Assembly (NCBI GenBank): GCA_003224525.1
Contig: QHZB01000233.1
Span: 1 to 38,659, forward strand
DNA from: Acidobacteriota bacterium
Lineage (GTDB): Bacteria > Acidobacteriota > Terriglobia > Acidiferrales > UBA7541
Direction of reading: 5' to 3'
DNA: 38,659 bases
Of the stretch, positions 1-8,838 are shown in pieces. Within the stretch, counting starts at the first letter, position 1. Each line of letters begins with the position of its first letter. A model generated the notes under the pieces. It searched no databases. It was not told the DNA's origin and worked only from the letters and a program-made list of their open reading frames with translations. A program made the position numbers and the translations under genes.

Positions 1-1
1 C

Positions 2-1837
2 GTACTTCAGGCACCGTCCATCATCGGCAATAACAATGTTGCGACCGCCGGCTCCGTCGGACTCTTTGTCTATGACGGCGATCCGGTGAACTACGACTTC
101 GACAATTTCCTGGCGCGCCGCTACACCCAGCCTGAGCCGGCGACCGCCGTCGCCGCCGAGTCGGCCAATGCCTTGTCACCGTTGTATGGATCTCGCGAAA
201 ACATCGTCGCCAACCAGCCGACGCTCAACCTGCGCTATCTACGCGATGTGACTTTGAGCGCCCCGACGTTGGGAATTTCAGAAATCACTCTGAACTGGAC
301 GTTCCCGATTGGCTCGACAAACGCCAACTATGACGGAGTGTTGTTCGCTAAGCAGGCAGGAAGCGTTGCGCCGTCTTTTGCTCCCGCGGATGGAACGGTT
401 TACAACACCGGAGCGCAGCCCGTTGCGGGACAATTCATCGCCGCTAACACCGGCGCGTTCCCTACCGTCAGCGCCTTTGATGAAAATGGAGACAACAGCA
501 TCGTCCTTCCGGGCACGCAGTACGCCTACAAAGCCTACACCCACGATGCCACGGCCATTGCAGGAGCGGCTTCTCCTGCTGCGCCTCACTATTCTTTCGG
601 CAACACCTCGACGCAAACCAACACCACGGTGACCGGCGGGGGCGCGAACAAGAACTGGAGTTACAAAACGGGCGCAACGACTCTGGCAGCGCCCGCGCTG
701 GATCCCGGGAATATTGTTCTTACCGGTGGAAACGACAACACCATTCACGCCATGTCCGTGACCAACGGCCAGCGCAATTATCAGCCGGGTGGAACCTCAG
801 GTCTTACTGGCGGAGCGATCCAAGGACGGCCTCCCCTGATCGCTGCGGGCGACACATCCAACCCTACTTGCAAGAATGTCTGCGCGGTCACTTATGTGGC
901 TGCAGGCGACGGCACTGTTTATGCCTTCCGCGCAGACACAGGCGCCTTGCTGTGGCAAACCGCCGTGCTGACAATTGGCGCCGGCAGCGGTTTCCTGGCG
1001 GCCCCAGCGGTCCAGGTGAAGTCGTTCAGCGGCGTGGGTTACCTCAATGCTTTTGACCTCGTCATCGTTGCCACGCGAAATGTTGGTGCGGGGAGCACAA
1101 CCAACAATAGAGTTTTCGGGTTGAACGGAAACACCGGCGCAACGGTTTGGACATTCAATCCGGGAAACATGGACATCGCGAACGCCACCCCATATATCGA
1201 TTACGTGAACAACATGGCCTGGGTCGCGAGCCGCTCCATTGGTGGTATCGGCCAGCCCAGCCTTTGGCAAATCAACACCAATACTGGAAGTCTATCAGCG
1301 TCCTTCAATCTGAACGATATCGACCAGGCGCCGACGCAAAACTTCGACGGCCGTGTGATCTACGTCACGCCCAACAACGGCCAGCTCTACGCCGTGCGTA
1401 CGGATATCAGTAATTGCGCCCAGAGCAGCGCCGCTCTCGGCGTCACTCCCTTGGGTTTCCCCATTCCCATTCAAACCGCGGCCTTGAACGACGATGTGTT
1501 CTTTTCCACTTCGACCGGGGTATCCAAAATTCACGTGGTCTACCCGTTGGCGGCGTGCGCTCCGGTCACGTTTACCGTTTCACCCGGCGGATGGGTGAAT
1601 CCCGCGATTACGAACCCTTCGTCCCTCATGTTCACTCCTCCGCCGCAAGCCGAATTCATGTACGTTGCTTCTTCGGACGGGCATTTGTACAAGATCAATC
1701 CGACAACCGGTGCGAACGCCGCCAATCGCCTCATTAATGCCGGCGCGACGATCGGCGACCCGAGTTTTGACACCGTTATTCAGAAATTCTATATGGGCGA
1801 CTCGACCGGCCACATCTTCTCGTTCGATTTGTTTTAA
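2..1837 (+). CDS. PQQ-like beta-propeller repeat protein, 5' end outside the window
   Basis: The frame is open from the left edge, so the gene begins upstream; the first in-frame GTG (position 86) is internal rather than a real start. About the first 200 visible residues look like a beta-sandwich (fibronectin-like) segment rich in Asn, Thr, Gly and Ala. The rest holds repeated blade motifs of the PQQ/pyrrolo-quinoline type: DGTVYAFRADTGALLWQT, VFGLNGNTGATVWTF, and DGHLYKINPTTGA near the end. These repeats build a propeller, but no dehydrogenase catalytic motif is visible, so an enzyme function is not claimed. Composition suggests an exported or cell-surface protein. The next gene is convergent. 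Family call is good; role is unknown. Confidence 0.8.
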   Translation, partial: VLQAPSIIGNNNVATAGSVGLFVYDGDPVNYDFDNFLARRYTQPEPATAVAAESANALSPLYGSRENIVANQPTLNLRYLRDVTLSAPTLGISEITLNWTFPIGSTNANYDGVLFAKQAGSVAPSFAPADGTVYNTGAQPVAGQFIAANTGAFPTVSAFDENGDNSIVLPGTQYAYKAYTHDATAIAGAASPAAPHYSFGNTSTQTNTTVTGGGANKNWSYKTGATTLAAPALDPGNIVLTGGNDNTIHAMSVTNGQRNYQPGGTSGLTGGAIQGRPPLIAAGDTSNPTCKNVCAVTYVAAGDGTVYAFRADTGALLWQTAVLTIGAGSGFLAAPAVQVKSFSGVGYLNAFDLVIVATRNVGAGSTTNNRVFGLNGNTGATVWTFNPGNMDIANATPYIDYVNNMAWVASRSIGGIGQPSLWQINTNTGSLSASFNLNDIDQAPTQNFDGRVIYVTPNNGQLYAVRTDISNCAQSSAALGVTPLGFPIPIQTAALNDDVFFSTSTGVSKIHVVYPLAACAPVTFTVSPGGWVNPAITNPSSLMFTPPPQAEFMYVASSDGHLYKINPTTGANAANRLINAGATIGDPSFDTVIQKFYMGDSTGHIFSFDLF

Positions 1838-1850
1838 GCGGCTGGGCAGG

Positions 1851-1868
1851 GAAGCGCAGGCTTCTTTC
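1851..1868 (+). terminator. Short hairpin after the beta-propeller gene
   Basis: A 5-bp stem (GAAGC/GCTTC, loop GCAG) sits 14 bases after the stop codon and is followed by TTTCT. The stem is short, so it is a weak candidate for an intrinsic terminator between two convergent genes. Confidence 0.3.
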
Positions 1869-3040
1869 TAACTTCTTTCGGCTTTGCCCATGAGCAAGCC
1901 GCGCAGCCCGAGAAGCACCAGGCGCGGCTGACGGCGCACCACGTTCCACAACAAACGAGTGGACTCATCACGGTTGATCTCGCCGAGCGATTGCCGCGTT
2001 GAAGCGTCCAGCAGATCGACCAGCTGTGAATAATCCTTCTGCTCAAAATGGTGCAGCGCGCGGCGGATCAGCCAGTGCGTTCGCAATTCACGCCGCAAGG
2101 ACAGAAGCTCTTGGCTCTTGCCATTCTGCAAAAGTGCCTGCGAGACGCCGAGCGCGCCGCGAAAGCCGGTGACGATTCCTCCGACGGTTGAAACTTTGAC
2201 CTGCGCAGCCGCGTCACCCACCAGATAAACTTCGCCGTTCCCGATTTGCCGCCGTACCGGCACCCAGCCGCGATAGACCGGGATGCGCGCGCCTTGCCAT
2301 TCGAGCGGCTCCAGATGCTTCTTTTCGAGGAAGCGTTCGAAGCAGCGCTTCGTGTCGCTACCGTGCTCGCCGATCACGCCGAGCGCGCCGCGTTCCGCCG
2401 ATTCGGGGATCAACCAGTAAAAATAGGGCGTATCATTCGGCACGAACCAGACGCGGGTCGTATCCGGACGGCAATCTTTCGGCAGGCGCACGATGGCTTG
2501 AACGAGTGGCACGGTCTCGATCGTGGGCCAGCCGGAAGCGCGCGCCACGCGGCTCGCGGCCCCGTCCGCGCCAACCACGCTGTCCGCGTGCAACTCCTCG
2601 TGCTTGCCGCCTGATTCCACCTCCAGCCGCAAGCCGCGCGCATTCGGACCGATTCCCAGGAAACGCGTGTCGAACGAGAGCGCCGCGCCGGCTTGTTGGG
2701 CCTCGCGGGCCAGCGCCGTAATCAGGCGCGAGCGCTCAATGATGAGATCGGGCTTGGTCAGCGTGACTTGCGCCGAACGACCATCAGTGAAAAGCTCGAA
2801 GCGGTGAATCTCGTTGATGATGCTTTCGCGGGCGGAGGCGCCCATCTGGTGGCGGAAGTGGTCCGTAACAATCAGCGTCCGGGCCGCAGGCTCGAATTGC
2901 GGTTTTGACTCCAGCACGCGCACACGCCTGCCGCCGCGGGCCACGCTCGCGGCGGTGAAGAGTCCCGCCGCGGAGCCGCCAACAACGATAACTTCGCGGT
3001 CGCTTGGTCCACGCCGATGCTGTGCTTCTGTGTTTTCCAC
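1868..3040 (-). CDS. Geranylgeranyl-reductase-family FAD-dependent oxidoreductase
   Basis: The N-terminus has an FAD-binding Rossmann motif (VIVVGGSAAG, then E about 20 residues on). A mid-protein VVGADGAASRVARASG matches the DG motif and YLVGDAAAQVKVSTVGGIVTG matches the GD/ribityl-binding motif of the geranylgeranyl reductase/PHBH-like group. Known relatives reduce polyprenyl double bonds or hydroxylate aromatics. It is the last gene of a minus-strand glycan cluster, downstream of a polyprenyl-phosphate sugar transferase, so a lipid-carrier role is possible but inferred. I chose the GTG at 3040, preceded by GGAAGCACGGAAACT; the frame stays open to 3235, but that extension is low-complexity and precedes the FAD motif by too far. 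Expected length 390 residues. Confidence 0.8.
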   Translation of the reverse strand: MENTEAQHRRGPSDREVIVVGGSAAGLFTAASVARGGRRVRVLESKPQFEPAARTLIVTDHFRHQMGASARESIINEIHRFELFTDGRSAQVTLTKPDLIIERSRLITALAREAQQAGAALSFDTRFLGIGPNARGLRLEVESGGKHEELHADSVVGADGAASRVARASGWPTIETVPLVQAIVRLPKDCRPDTTRVWFVPNDTPYFYWLIPESAERGALGVIGEHGSDTKRCFERFLEKKHLEPLEWQGARIPVYRGWVPVRRQIGNGEVYLVGDAAAQVKVSTVGGIVTGFRGALGVSQALLQNGKSQELLSLRRELRTHWLIRRALHHFEQKDYSQLVDLLDASTRQSLGEINRDESTRLLWNVVRRQPRLVLLGLRGLLMGKAERS

Positions 3041-3258
3041 AGTTTCCGTGCTTCCCAAGGGTGTGCACTCCCTGCAAATTCTATCCGTCAGGGATCCCAC
3101 GCCAAAAAATTTGCCTGCTTCCCGCTCGACCCGTGTGGGACTGTTCGACGTGTGAGTGAGAGGGCGCCCGGTAAGTATAGCGAATCCACCATCGAGGACC
3201 AACACGCGGAGAGTTGCAAAACCACCGATGGACATTGCTTTCGAATCGGCAGGTTGTC

Positions 3259-4311
3259 CTAGGAATCAGCGGAGGCCTTGCCGGTCTGGCGTTCATAAGG
3301 CGCGCGCTCAAGATACGCGACGCCGGCAAAAATGACGCCGAGGGCCAGAGCTCCAACGAGGAAAGCCACTCGCGCGGAAAGATAACTGACGAGCAGGGCT
3401 ACGCCGCCGCCAATGGCGCCGAGCAGATACAGCGTGAGGACGGCGCCGCAGTGGCCCAGACCTAGATTCGAAAGTCGGTGAGCCGCGTGGTCCTTCCCGG
3501 GTGTGGCGAAGGGCAGCAGCCCACGCCGCGAGCGGGAAATCGTTACCAGCGTGGTGTCGAAAATAGTCACGCCCAGGATCAGAATCGGCGCAAGCCACGC
3601 GGACAGATGATTGGAGTTCTCCAGGCGCAGTTTTAGGCCCAGCGTGGCCATCAGGTAACCGAGAAACATGGCGCCGCCATCGCCCATGAAAATCTTCGCG
3701 GGTTTAAAATTCCAGCGGAGAAACCCGGAGGCTGCGCCGAGAACGGCGGCAGCCAGCGTGGTAACCAGCGTTTGGCCGTTCAAGTAAGCCAGCGTGGCGA
3801 AGAAAACGGAAGCCATGGCTGCGACGCCTGCGCACAAGCCGTCCATGTGATCGAGGATGCTGAACGAGGCCGTAATCCCCACCACCCAAACAACCGTGAT
3901 AGCGGCGTCCAGAAAATCCCCGCTGCGCCCCCCCACGAGCACGCTGAAAACCTGTGCGCGAATTCCGCTGACCAGCAGGATCGCCGCCGCCAGCGGCATG
4001 CCCACAAATAGTTTGACCTGATGATGCAGCAACCCTTGGTCGTCGAGAATGCCAACACCCGCGACGAGCGTCGCGCCGATGAGGATGCCCACAATCTGGG
4101 CGCGAGCAGCTCCGTTGAAGGCGAAGAGCACCGCGATCACCACCGCGGCGTACATCGCCAGGCCGCCAAGAAGCGGGATTGGCGTGACGTGAACTTTGCG
4201 CGGCCCCGGCAGATCGACCATTCCAACGCGCAGCGCAAGGGCGCGCACGGGAACGACCAGCATCAGCGATGCAAATAGCGCGATGAAAAAAGCGAGCAGG
4301 TCTGCGGCCAT
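3259..4311 (-). CDS. Polyprenyl-phosphate sugar-1-phosphate transferase (WecA/TagO/MraY family)
   Basis: A 350-residue polytopic membrane protein, about ten hydrophobic segments. Family signatures are in order: PGPRKVHVTPIPLLGG after the first segment, the DxxD-type Asp motif LDHMDGLCAG, MGDGGAMFLGY, and the cytoplasmic HAAHRLSNLG His-Arg motif. Enzymes with this set transfer a sugar-1-phosphate (often GlcNAc- or GalNAc-1-P) from a UDP-sugar to undecaprenyl phosphate, the first step of O-antigen, enterobacterial common antigen or teichoic-acid-like chains. The exact sugar cannot be read. The start at 4311 has a good GAGGTTGC ribosome site; an in-frame codon 36 bases upstream lacks one. It lies in the glycan cluster after the epimerase, with a 248-base gap that may hold its own control region. 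Confidence 0.88.
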   Translation of the reverse strand: MAADLLAFFIALFASLMLVVPVRALALRVGMVDLPGPRKVHVTPIPLLGGLAMYAAVVIAVLFAFNGAARAQIVGILIGATLVAGVGILDDQGLLHHQVKLFVGMPLAAAILLVSGIRAQVFSVLVGGRSGDFLDAAITVVWVVGITASFSILDHMDGLCAGVAAMASVFFATLAYLNGQTLVTTLAAAVLGAASGFLRWNFKPAKIFMGDGGAMFLGYLMATLGLKLRLENSNHLSAWLAPILILGVTIFDTTLVTISRSRRGLLPFATPGKDHAAHRLSNLGLGHCGAVLTLYLLGAIGGGVALLVSYLSARVAFLVGALALGVIFAGVAYLERAPYERQTGKASADS

Positions 4312-4483
4312 GCAACCTCGTTTATCAAATGAGCCGAATCCGGCCAACCTGTTGCCGGTGGCTCACGTGATCCTCGCCGGATGGGGGGTCCGGCTCCCAA
4401 GTCGAACTAACAGATAGCTGCCCCGCACAGCCTAAACACAATACTGCGATTTTAGTTTCGCTTCAATCGGGATCGTCCGGCAT

Positions 4484-4506
4484 GCGCAAAATTGCACACT
4501 TTGCGC
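4484..4506. repeat. Inverted repeat in the gap between the sugar transferase and the epimerase
   Basis: A perfect 7-bp inverted repeat, GCGCAAA ... TTTGCGC with a 9-base spacer, lies in the 248-base gap (4312-4559) between two co-directional minus-strand genes. No T-run follows on either strand, so a regulatory palindrome or an RNA hairpin is as likely as a terminator. I see no gene in the rest of this gap. Confidence 0.35.
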
Positions 4507-4559
4507 GATGTCTCTGATGCAGGCAAGATCCACTCCACTCCGTCGGCGAATTTCGTGGT

Positions 4560-5594
4560 TCAGCGCTCCGTCAACATGCGCGTGAAGATGCGCTTCACTT
4601 GCTGCTTGTCCCGTGTGGCGTAGTACCAGTCGATGGTGCGTTTGAGGCCTTCGCGGAAGAGAACTTTTGGTTCCCAACCAAGAAGTTTCTTGGCGAGAGA
4701 ATTGTCAGCAACCCGGTTCAGAGGGCCTGTGGGCATATCCGGGCGGAGCTTGATGTCGGCTTGATGTCCGGTGAATTCGCACACCATTTTGGCGCAATCG
4801 ATAACGCGGATACGTTCCATCGTTCCGAGGTTAATCGCCGTGCCGTCGTTGATCTTCTCCCCGGCCAGGATCGTGCCCTCGACGATGTCCTCAATGTAGG
4901 TCCAGTTGCGGATCTGTGTGCCGTCGCCCCAGACTTCGAAAGGGTTCTGCCTGAGGAACGCGCGGGCAATCATGGCGATGACGGCGTGATTCTCCACCCC
5001 GCGCGGGCCATACACCGTGAAGTAGCGGCAGGAAGAGGCTCCCATTCCGTGCTCCTTCGCGTAAGCCTGCAACGTGAACTCTCCCATCAACTTGGCCCAG
5101 CCGTAGGTATTGTCGGCATCATTTGGGCCTTTGGTGAGGTCTTCGGTGAGGTAGAGTTCTTTCTTGGTGTCCGATTGCAGAAAATTCGGATACACGCAGC
5201 CGGAAGAAGCGAACACCACTTTTTTTACTTTGGCTCTGAGCGCTTCCGCAAACACCAGACCGTCGAGGAAAAAATTCGACGCCGGCCCGGCTTGGTGGAG
5301 CTCCACGTAGCCGCGCCCGCCGTGATCCGCGGCGAGATGGAAAACGGTGTCGACGTTCTCTATCGCGGCCCGGGTCACGCCGGGTTCCCGCAAATCGGCT
5401 TGCAGAAAATCGACCTTGCCCGTGCCGAGATGCTGGCGAATGTTGTCGAGATGCCCGCTGCTCAAGTCATCGACGATGCGAACTTTTTTCGCGCCTCGCG
5501 CCAGCAGCTGATCGGTAAGCGTCGAGCCGATGAACGATGATCCGCCAGTCACTAAAACGGTTTTTCCAGCCCAAAATCCATCCGCCGTCTTCAC
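4560..5594 (-). CDS. NAD-dependent sugar-nucleotide epimerase/dehydratase (extended SDR)
   Basis: The N-terminus has the SDR dinucleotide motif TGGSSFIG (TGxxGxxG-like, with Ser and Phe variants) and an acidic VDDLSSG segment typical of NAD-linked enzymes. The catalytic triad is visible as ASSGCVYP (Ser), then NTYGWAKLMGE (YxxxK). SCRYFTVYGPRG is the usual substrate-loop motif. The 344-residue length fits UDP-glucose 4-epimerase, GDP-fucose synthase and related enzymes; the substrate is not decidable from sequence alone. The GTG start has AAGGGGGAAA upstream. It begins 23 bases after the preceding GT4 gene stops, which fits one transcript supplying an activated sugar for the same glycan. Confidence 0.88.
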   Translation of the reverse strand: MKTADGFWAGKTVLVTGGSSFIGSTLTDQLLARGAKKVRIVDDLSSGHLDNIRQHLGTGKVDFLQADLREPGVTRAAIENVDTVFHLAADHGGRGYVELHQAGPASNFFLDGLVFAEALRAKVKKVVFASSGCVYPNFLQSDTKKELYLTEDLTKGPNDADNTYGWAKLMGEFTLQAYAKEHGMGASSCRYFTVYGPRGVENHAVIAMIARAFLRQNPFEVWGDGTQIRNWTYIEDIVEGTILAGEKINDGTAINLGTMERIRVIDCAKMVCEFTGHQADIKLRPDMPTGPLNRVADNSLAKKLLGWEPKVLFREGLKRTIDWYYATRDKQQVKRIFTRMLTER

Positions 5595-5617
5595 GCTTGT
5601 GTTTCCCCCTTGATTTT

Positions 5618-6823
5618 CTAGTCGACCGTCAAGTGATCGATGATTTTCACGAATTTTTGCAATTCCTTGACTCTATCATAATCAGGAGCGGCGGCCCGCG
5701 CCGCCTCGCCCATGGCCTTTAACTTACTTGGATCGGAAGCCAGTGCGCGCACGGCTTTGACAACTTCTCCGGGGAGATCCGGATCCGCGGCTACCGCGAA
5801 GCCGCGCTGAATCCCTAGCGACACGGCATCCGTCTCTTTCGGCGCCACCGCGACGATGGGTTTTCCCGCCGCGAGAATCCCGTACATTTTGCTGGGCACC
5901 ACCACGCCTTCCAGGCCCCGTTTCACGGTAATCACGTGTGCATCGGCGGCCGCGAGCACCGACGGAATCTTGCTCGCTGGGAAAAACTCCAGAAAACGGA
6001 TATTGCCGGAACCCTTGGCCGCAGCTTCGATTTGCGAGCGCTGCGCGCCGTCACCCACGAACACGAGACCCACACCGTCGCCCGCCAGCAGGCGCGCGGC
6101 CGTCACCAGCGTGTTCCACGCGCCGTAGAAACCAAGGTTGCCGGCGTGAACGAGAACAAACGAAAAACTCCCGCGGATCGCGCGGAAAACTTCGGGATCC
6201 AGCGTTGGAAGCGGCGTATGCTGCGTGAGGATTTCGCTTCCATCGCGGACGATCACTACGCGGGAAGGTTCGACGCCTTTGGCGATAATTCGCGCGCGCA
6301 TGTCTTCGCCGAGAACGATCACGCGCGTGGCGCGGCAGAGCGCCCAGCGATGAAGTTTTTCCCAGATCCTCGCGATCCTGCCGGGTTCGACGATCGAGCC
6401 TCCCACGGCCATGTCCGGATACATGTCCCGTATGTTGTAGACGTACGGCTTGCGTTTCAGCAGGGCGACGATCGCGCCGACGATGCCCTGAAACGGCGGA
6501 TCGGTCATGGCCACGACGGCGTCCGAAGGCACAAAGAGCGCACCTGGAATCGCCAGCGCGACGTAGCTGAGATAATTCAGCACCCGTTTTTTCATATCGA
6601 AGCGCGGAAAATCCGTTGAGCCGACACGGATGATGCGTGCCCGGCCCCCAATTTCCGTTTGGTACGGCCGCCACGCGCGGCGTTCGGTCGGATCGTAGGA
6701 AGGCCGCCCGCACAGCACCGTCACGTTGTGGGAAATGGAAACGGCATCCACGACGCTCTGCCCCATCGTCGCGGTCGCGGAAGTGTCCGGCGGGTAATAA
6801 AGATTGAGCAGCAGAATGCGCAC
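5618..6823 (-). CDS. GT4 family glycosyltransferase (WcaI-like)
   Basis: A 401-residue GT-B fold protein. The N-terminal acceptor domain opens with LLLNLYYPPDTSATA, typical of the WcaI-type group. The C-terminal donor domain has LVHAGNLGFYGAWNTLV and FVGDGAQRSQIEAAA, and the E-x7-E-like region GLEGVVVPSKMYGILAAGKP that grips the nucleotide sugar. Such enzymes are retaining transferases acting on lipid-linked or polysaccharide acceptors at the inner face of the membrane. The GTG start has only a weak ribosome site. It is between the carbamoyltransferase region and the epimerase, all co-directional. Donor and acceptor sugars unknown. Confidence 0.87.
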   Translation of the reverse strand: MRILLLNLYYPPDTSATATMGQSVVDAVSISHNVTVLCGRPSYDPTERRAWRPYQTEIGGRARIIRVGSTDFPRFDMKKRVLNYLSYVALAIPGALFVPSDAVVAMTDPPFQGIVGAIVALLKRKPYVYNIRDMYPDMAVGGSIVEPGRIARIWEKLHRWALCRATRVIVLGEDMRARIIAKGVEPSRVVIVRDGSEILTQHTPLPTLDPEVFRAIRGSFSFVLVHAGNLGFYGAWNTLVTAARLLAGDGVGLVFVGDGAQRSQIEAAAKGSGNIRFLEFFPASKIPSVLAAADAHVITVKRGLEGVVVPSKMYGILAAGKPIVAVAPKETDAVSLGIQRGFAVAADPDLPGEVVKAVRALASDPSKLKAMGEAARAAAPDYDRVKELQKFVKIIDHLTVD

Positions 6824-6867
6824 GGAAAGATTGTACAGAGTTCCGGCTCTCCGCGGAGCGCGGTCGC

Positions 6868-6987
6868 CTAGTGGTTTTCGGCAGGTTTTTTGAAGATTGG
6901 CGCAGCGGCCCGATTCAGTTCATGGGCGGTTGGTTTCTTTTTTGGCGGCTTCTTGACTTCGCGTTTTCGTGCGTCTTTGTTTCCCAT
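6868..6987 (-). CDS. Small Lys-rich basic protein, 39 residues
   Basis: An ATG-to-TAG frame of 39 codons sits in the gap between the carbamoyltransferase and the next GT4 gene. It starts MGNKDARKREVKKPPKKK and ends IFKKPAENH. The MGNKD start followed by a Lys/Pro run resembles small conserved hypothetical proteins I have seen in bacterial genomes, but I cannot confirm homology here. The peptide is very basic and low in hydrophobic residues, so it would be soluble or nucleic-acid/polyanion binding if made. The upstream ribosome site is weak (ATCGGGC). It is too short to be judged by codon bias alone. Confidence 0.5.
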   Translation of the reverse strand: MGNKDARKREVKKPPKKKPTAHELNRAAAPIFKKPAENH

Positions 6988-7056
6988 GCCCGATAGCTTG
7001 CCACAGTTCGTTAACTCTGGCTAGAGGAAGTGAATTCCAGACTTGACGATCGAAAG

Positions 7057-8805
7057 TTAAGGGCGCGAGACGAGCAAGTCGCCGAGGACCAGTGCATCCA
7101 TCTGCGTGCGCAAGAAGCAATCGATCGCTTCTTCGGGGCGGCAGACGATGGGCTCGTTGTCGTTGAAGGAAGTGTTGAGCACGACGGGCACGCCGGTAAG
7201 ATCGCGGAAAGCGGAAATGAGCGCGTGATAGCGCGGGTTGGCCTCGCGCGTGACCGTTTGCAGCCGACCCGTGCCATCCACATGCGTCGGCGCGGGGATC
7301 TTGTCGCGTTTCACTGCGCGCACGGAGTAGGCCAGGGTCATGAACGGCGAGGGGTGCGACTTCTCAAAATACTCCGCCGTGGCTTCCGCGAGGATGGAAG
7401 GCGCAAACGGGCGAAAGATTTCCCGGTGCTTGATCCGGCGGTTGAGAATTTCTTTCATTTCCGGACGGCGCGGGTCGGCGACGATGCTGCGATTGCCAAG
7501 CGCGCGCGGTCCCCATTCGGCGCGGCCCTGAAACCAGCCGAGAATTTTCCCGTCCGCGATGATTGCCGCGGCGCGGCGGGAAAGTTCCTCTTCGCTCAAC
7601 TCCGCGATGGAATAGCCACTTTGTGCCAGGCCGTTCGAATCGATCGCGCGGTGAATTCCTTCGCGCGTATATCCAGGTCCCCAGTAAGCGTGATCCATCA
7701 CGAAGGAGCGCGGCTTGCCGAGTTTCTGATGCCAGACGTAGTACGCGGCGCCGACTGCTAATCCCGCGTCTCCCGCCGCCGGATGTACGTACACCTGTTC
7801 GAACGGCGTGGCATCAAAGATTTTTCCATTCGCGACGCAATTGAAAGCCACGCCACCGGAAAGACAAACGGCCTTGAGCCCTGTTCGCTCCGCAAGTTTT
7901 TTCAACATGCCGAGATAAACTTCTTCGAGCCGCGCTTGCAACGAACAAGCCAGATTGCGGTGCCGCTCCTCCAGCGCTTCTTCGGGAGCGCGAACCGGCC
8001 CCAGGCGCTTCGCCATTTCATCAGAAAACATTTTGCCGAGCGCTGGCGTCTTGTCGGCTTCGGCCCAGGACATCTCCGGGCCGCTGCGGTGATGCGAGAA
8101 GTAATCCAGCCCCAGGCGGAAGCCGTTCCCGTTGGAGCGGCCATCAAAACGCACGATGTCGCGGAATACGTCGAGCTGCTCCGGGTGGCCGTACGCGGCC
8201 AGCCCCATAACTTTGTACTCGTCGCCAAATTTCAGGAAGCCAAGATACTGTGTCACCGCGCTGTAAAACAGTCCCAGCGAATGCGGAAAAGCTACCGCGC
8301 CGTCGATCCCCATGCGGTTGCCTGCGCCGGCGCCCCACATCGTGCTCGCGAAATCGCCGAGACCGTCGGCGGAAAGCAGCGCGGCGCGTTCGAACGGCGA
8401 AACGAAAAAACTGCTCGCAAGATGTGCCTGGTGGTGTTCGATCCGGTGGAACTTTGCGCCAAGTTTTCTTGGATCCACCTCGAAGGCCGCCGCCAGCGCT
8501 TCGGGAATACCCGTGAATTTCGCGAGAACTTTGACGCGTTCCCGCGCGAAAGACGGCATGCGCAGCGCGTAAAAAAGTTTCGTGCCCAGCCTCGCGTACG
8601 GATTTCGCGGCACAGCAACGTGATCGACGTCCGCGAGCGTGAGGCCCGCCTCCTTCAGGCAATAGCGAATCGCCTGCGCGGGAAACCCCGCCGCGTACTT
8701 CACGCGGTTGAAGCGTTCTTCCTCGACCGCGGCGATCAGACTGCCGTCGCAAACAATCGCTGCCGAAGCGTTCCCGTGATACGCATTGATCCCAAGAATA
8801 TTCAT
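7057..8805 (-). CDS. Carbamoyltransferase (NodU/CmcH family)
   Basis: A 582-residue two-domain enzyme. The N-terminal Kae1-like domain begins ILGINAYHGNASAA, has the metal-binding EHHQAHLAS (around residues 123-131), LLSADGLGDFAS, and LSGGVAFNCVANG. The C-terminal YrdC-like lobe starts at about GWFQGRAEWGPRALGNRS and includes REIFRPFAPS. Known members carbamoylate a hydroxyl of a sugar or antibiotic using carbamoyl phosphate and ATP (Nod factor, cephamycin, some lipopolysaccharides). Next to glycosyltransferases the likely acceptor is a sugar of the encoded glycan; that is inference. It follows asparagine synthase by 33 bases on the same strand. Confidence 0.92.
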   Translation of the reverse strand: MNILGINAYHGNASAAIVCDGSLIAAVEEERFNRVKYAAGFPAQAIRYCLKEAGLTLADVDHVAVPRNPYARLGTKLFYALRMPSFARERVKVLAKFTGIPEALAAAFEVDPRKLGAKFHRIEHHQAHLASSFFVSPFERAALLSADGLGDFASTMWGAGAGNRMGIDGAVAFPHSLGLFYSAVTQYLGFLKFGDEYKVMGLAAYGHPEQLDVFRDIVRFDGRSNGNGFRLGLDYFSHHRSGPEMSWAEADKTPALGKMFSDEMAKRLGPVRAPEEALEERHRNLACSLQARLEEVYLGMLKKLAERTGLKAVCLSGGVAFNCVANGKIFDATPFEQVYVHPAAGDAGLAVGAAYYVWHQKLGKPRSFVMDHAYWGPGYTREGIHRAIDSNGLAQSGYSIAELSEEELSRRAAAIIADGKILGWFQGRAEWGPRALGNRSIVADPRRPEMKEILNRRIKHREIFRPFAPSILAEATAEYFEKSHPSPFMTLAYSVRAVKRDKIPAPTHVDGTGRLQTVTREANPRYHALISAFRDLTGVPVVLNTSFNDNEPIVCRPEEAIDCFLRTQMDALVLGDLLVSRP

Positions 8806-8838
8806 CGCGCGATTTGTCAGTGTACCTCAGCCGGAAGT

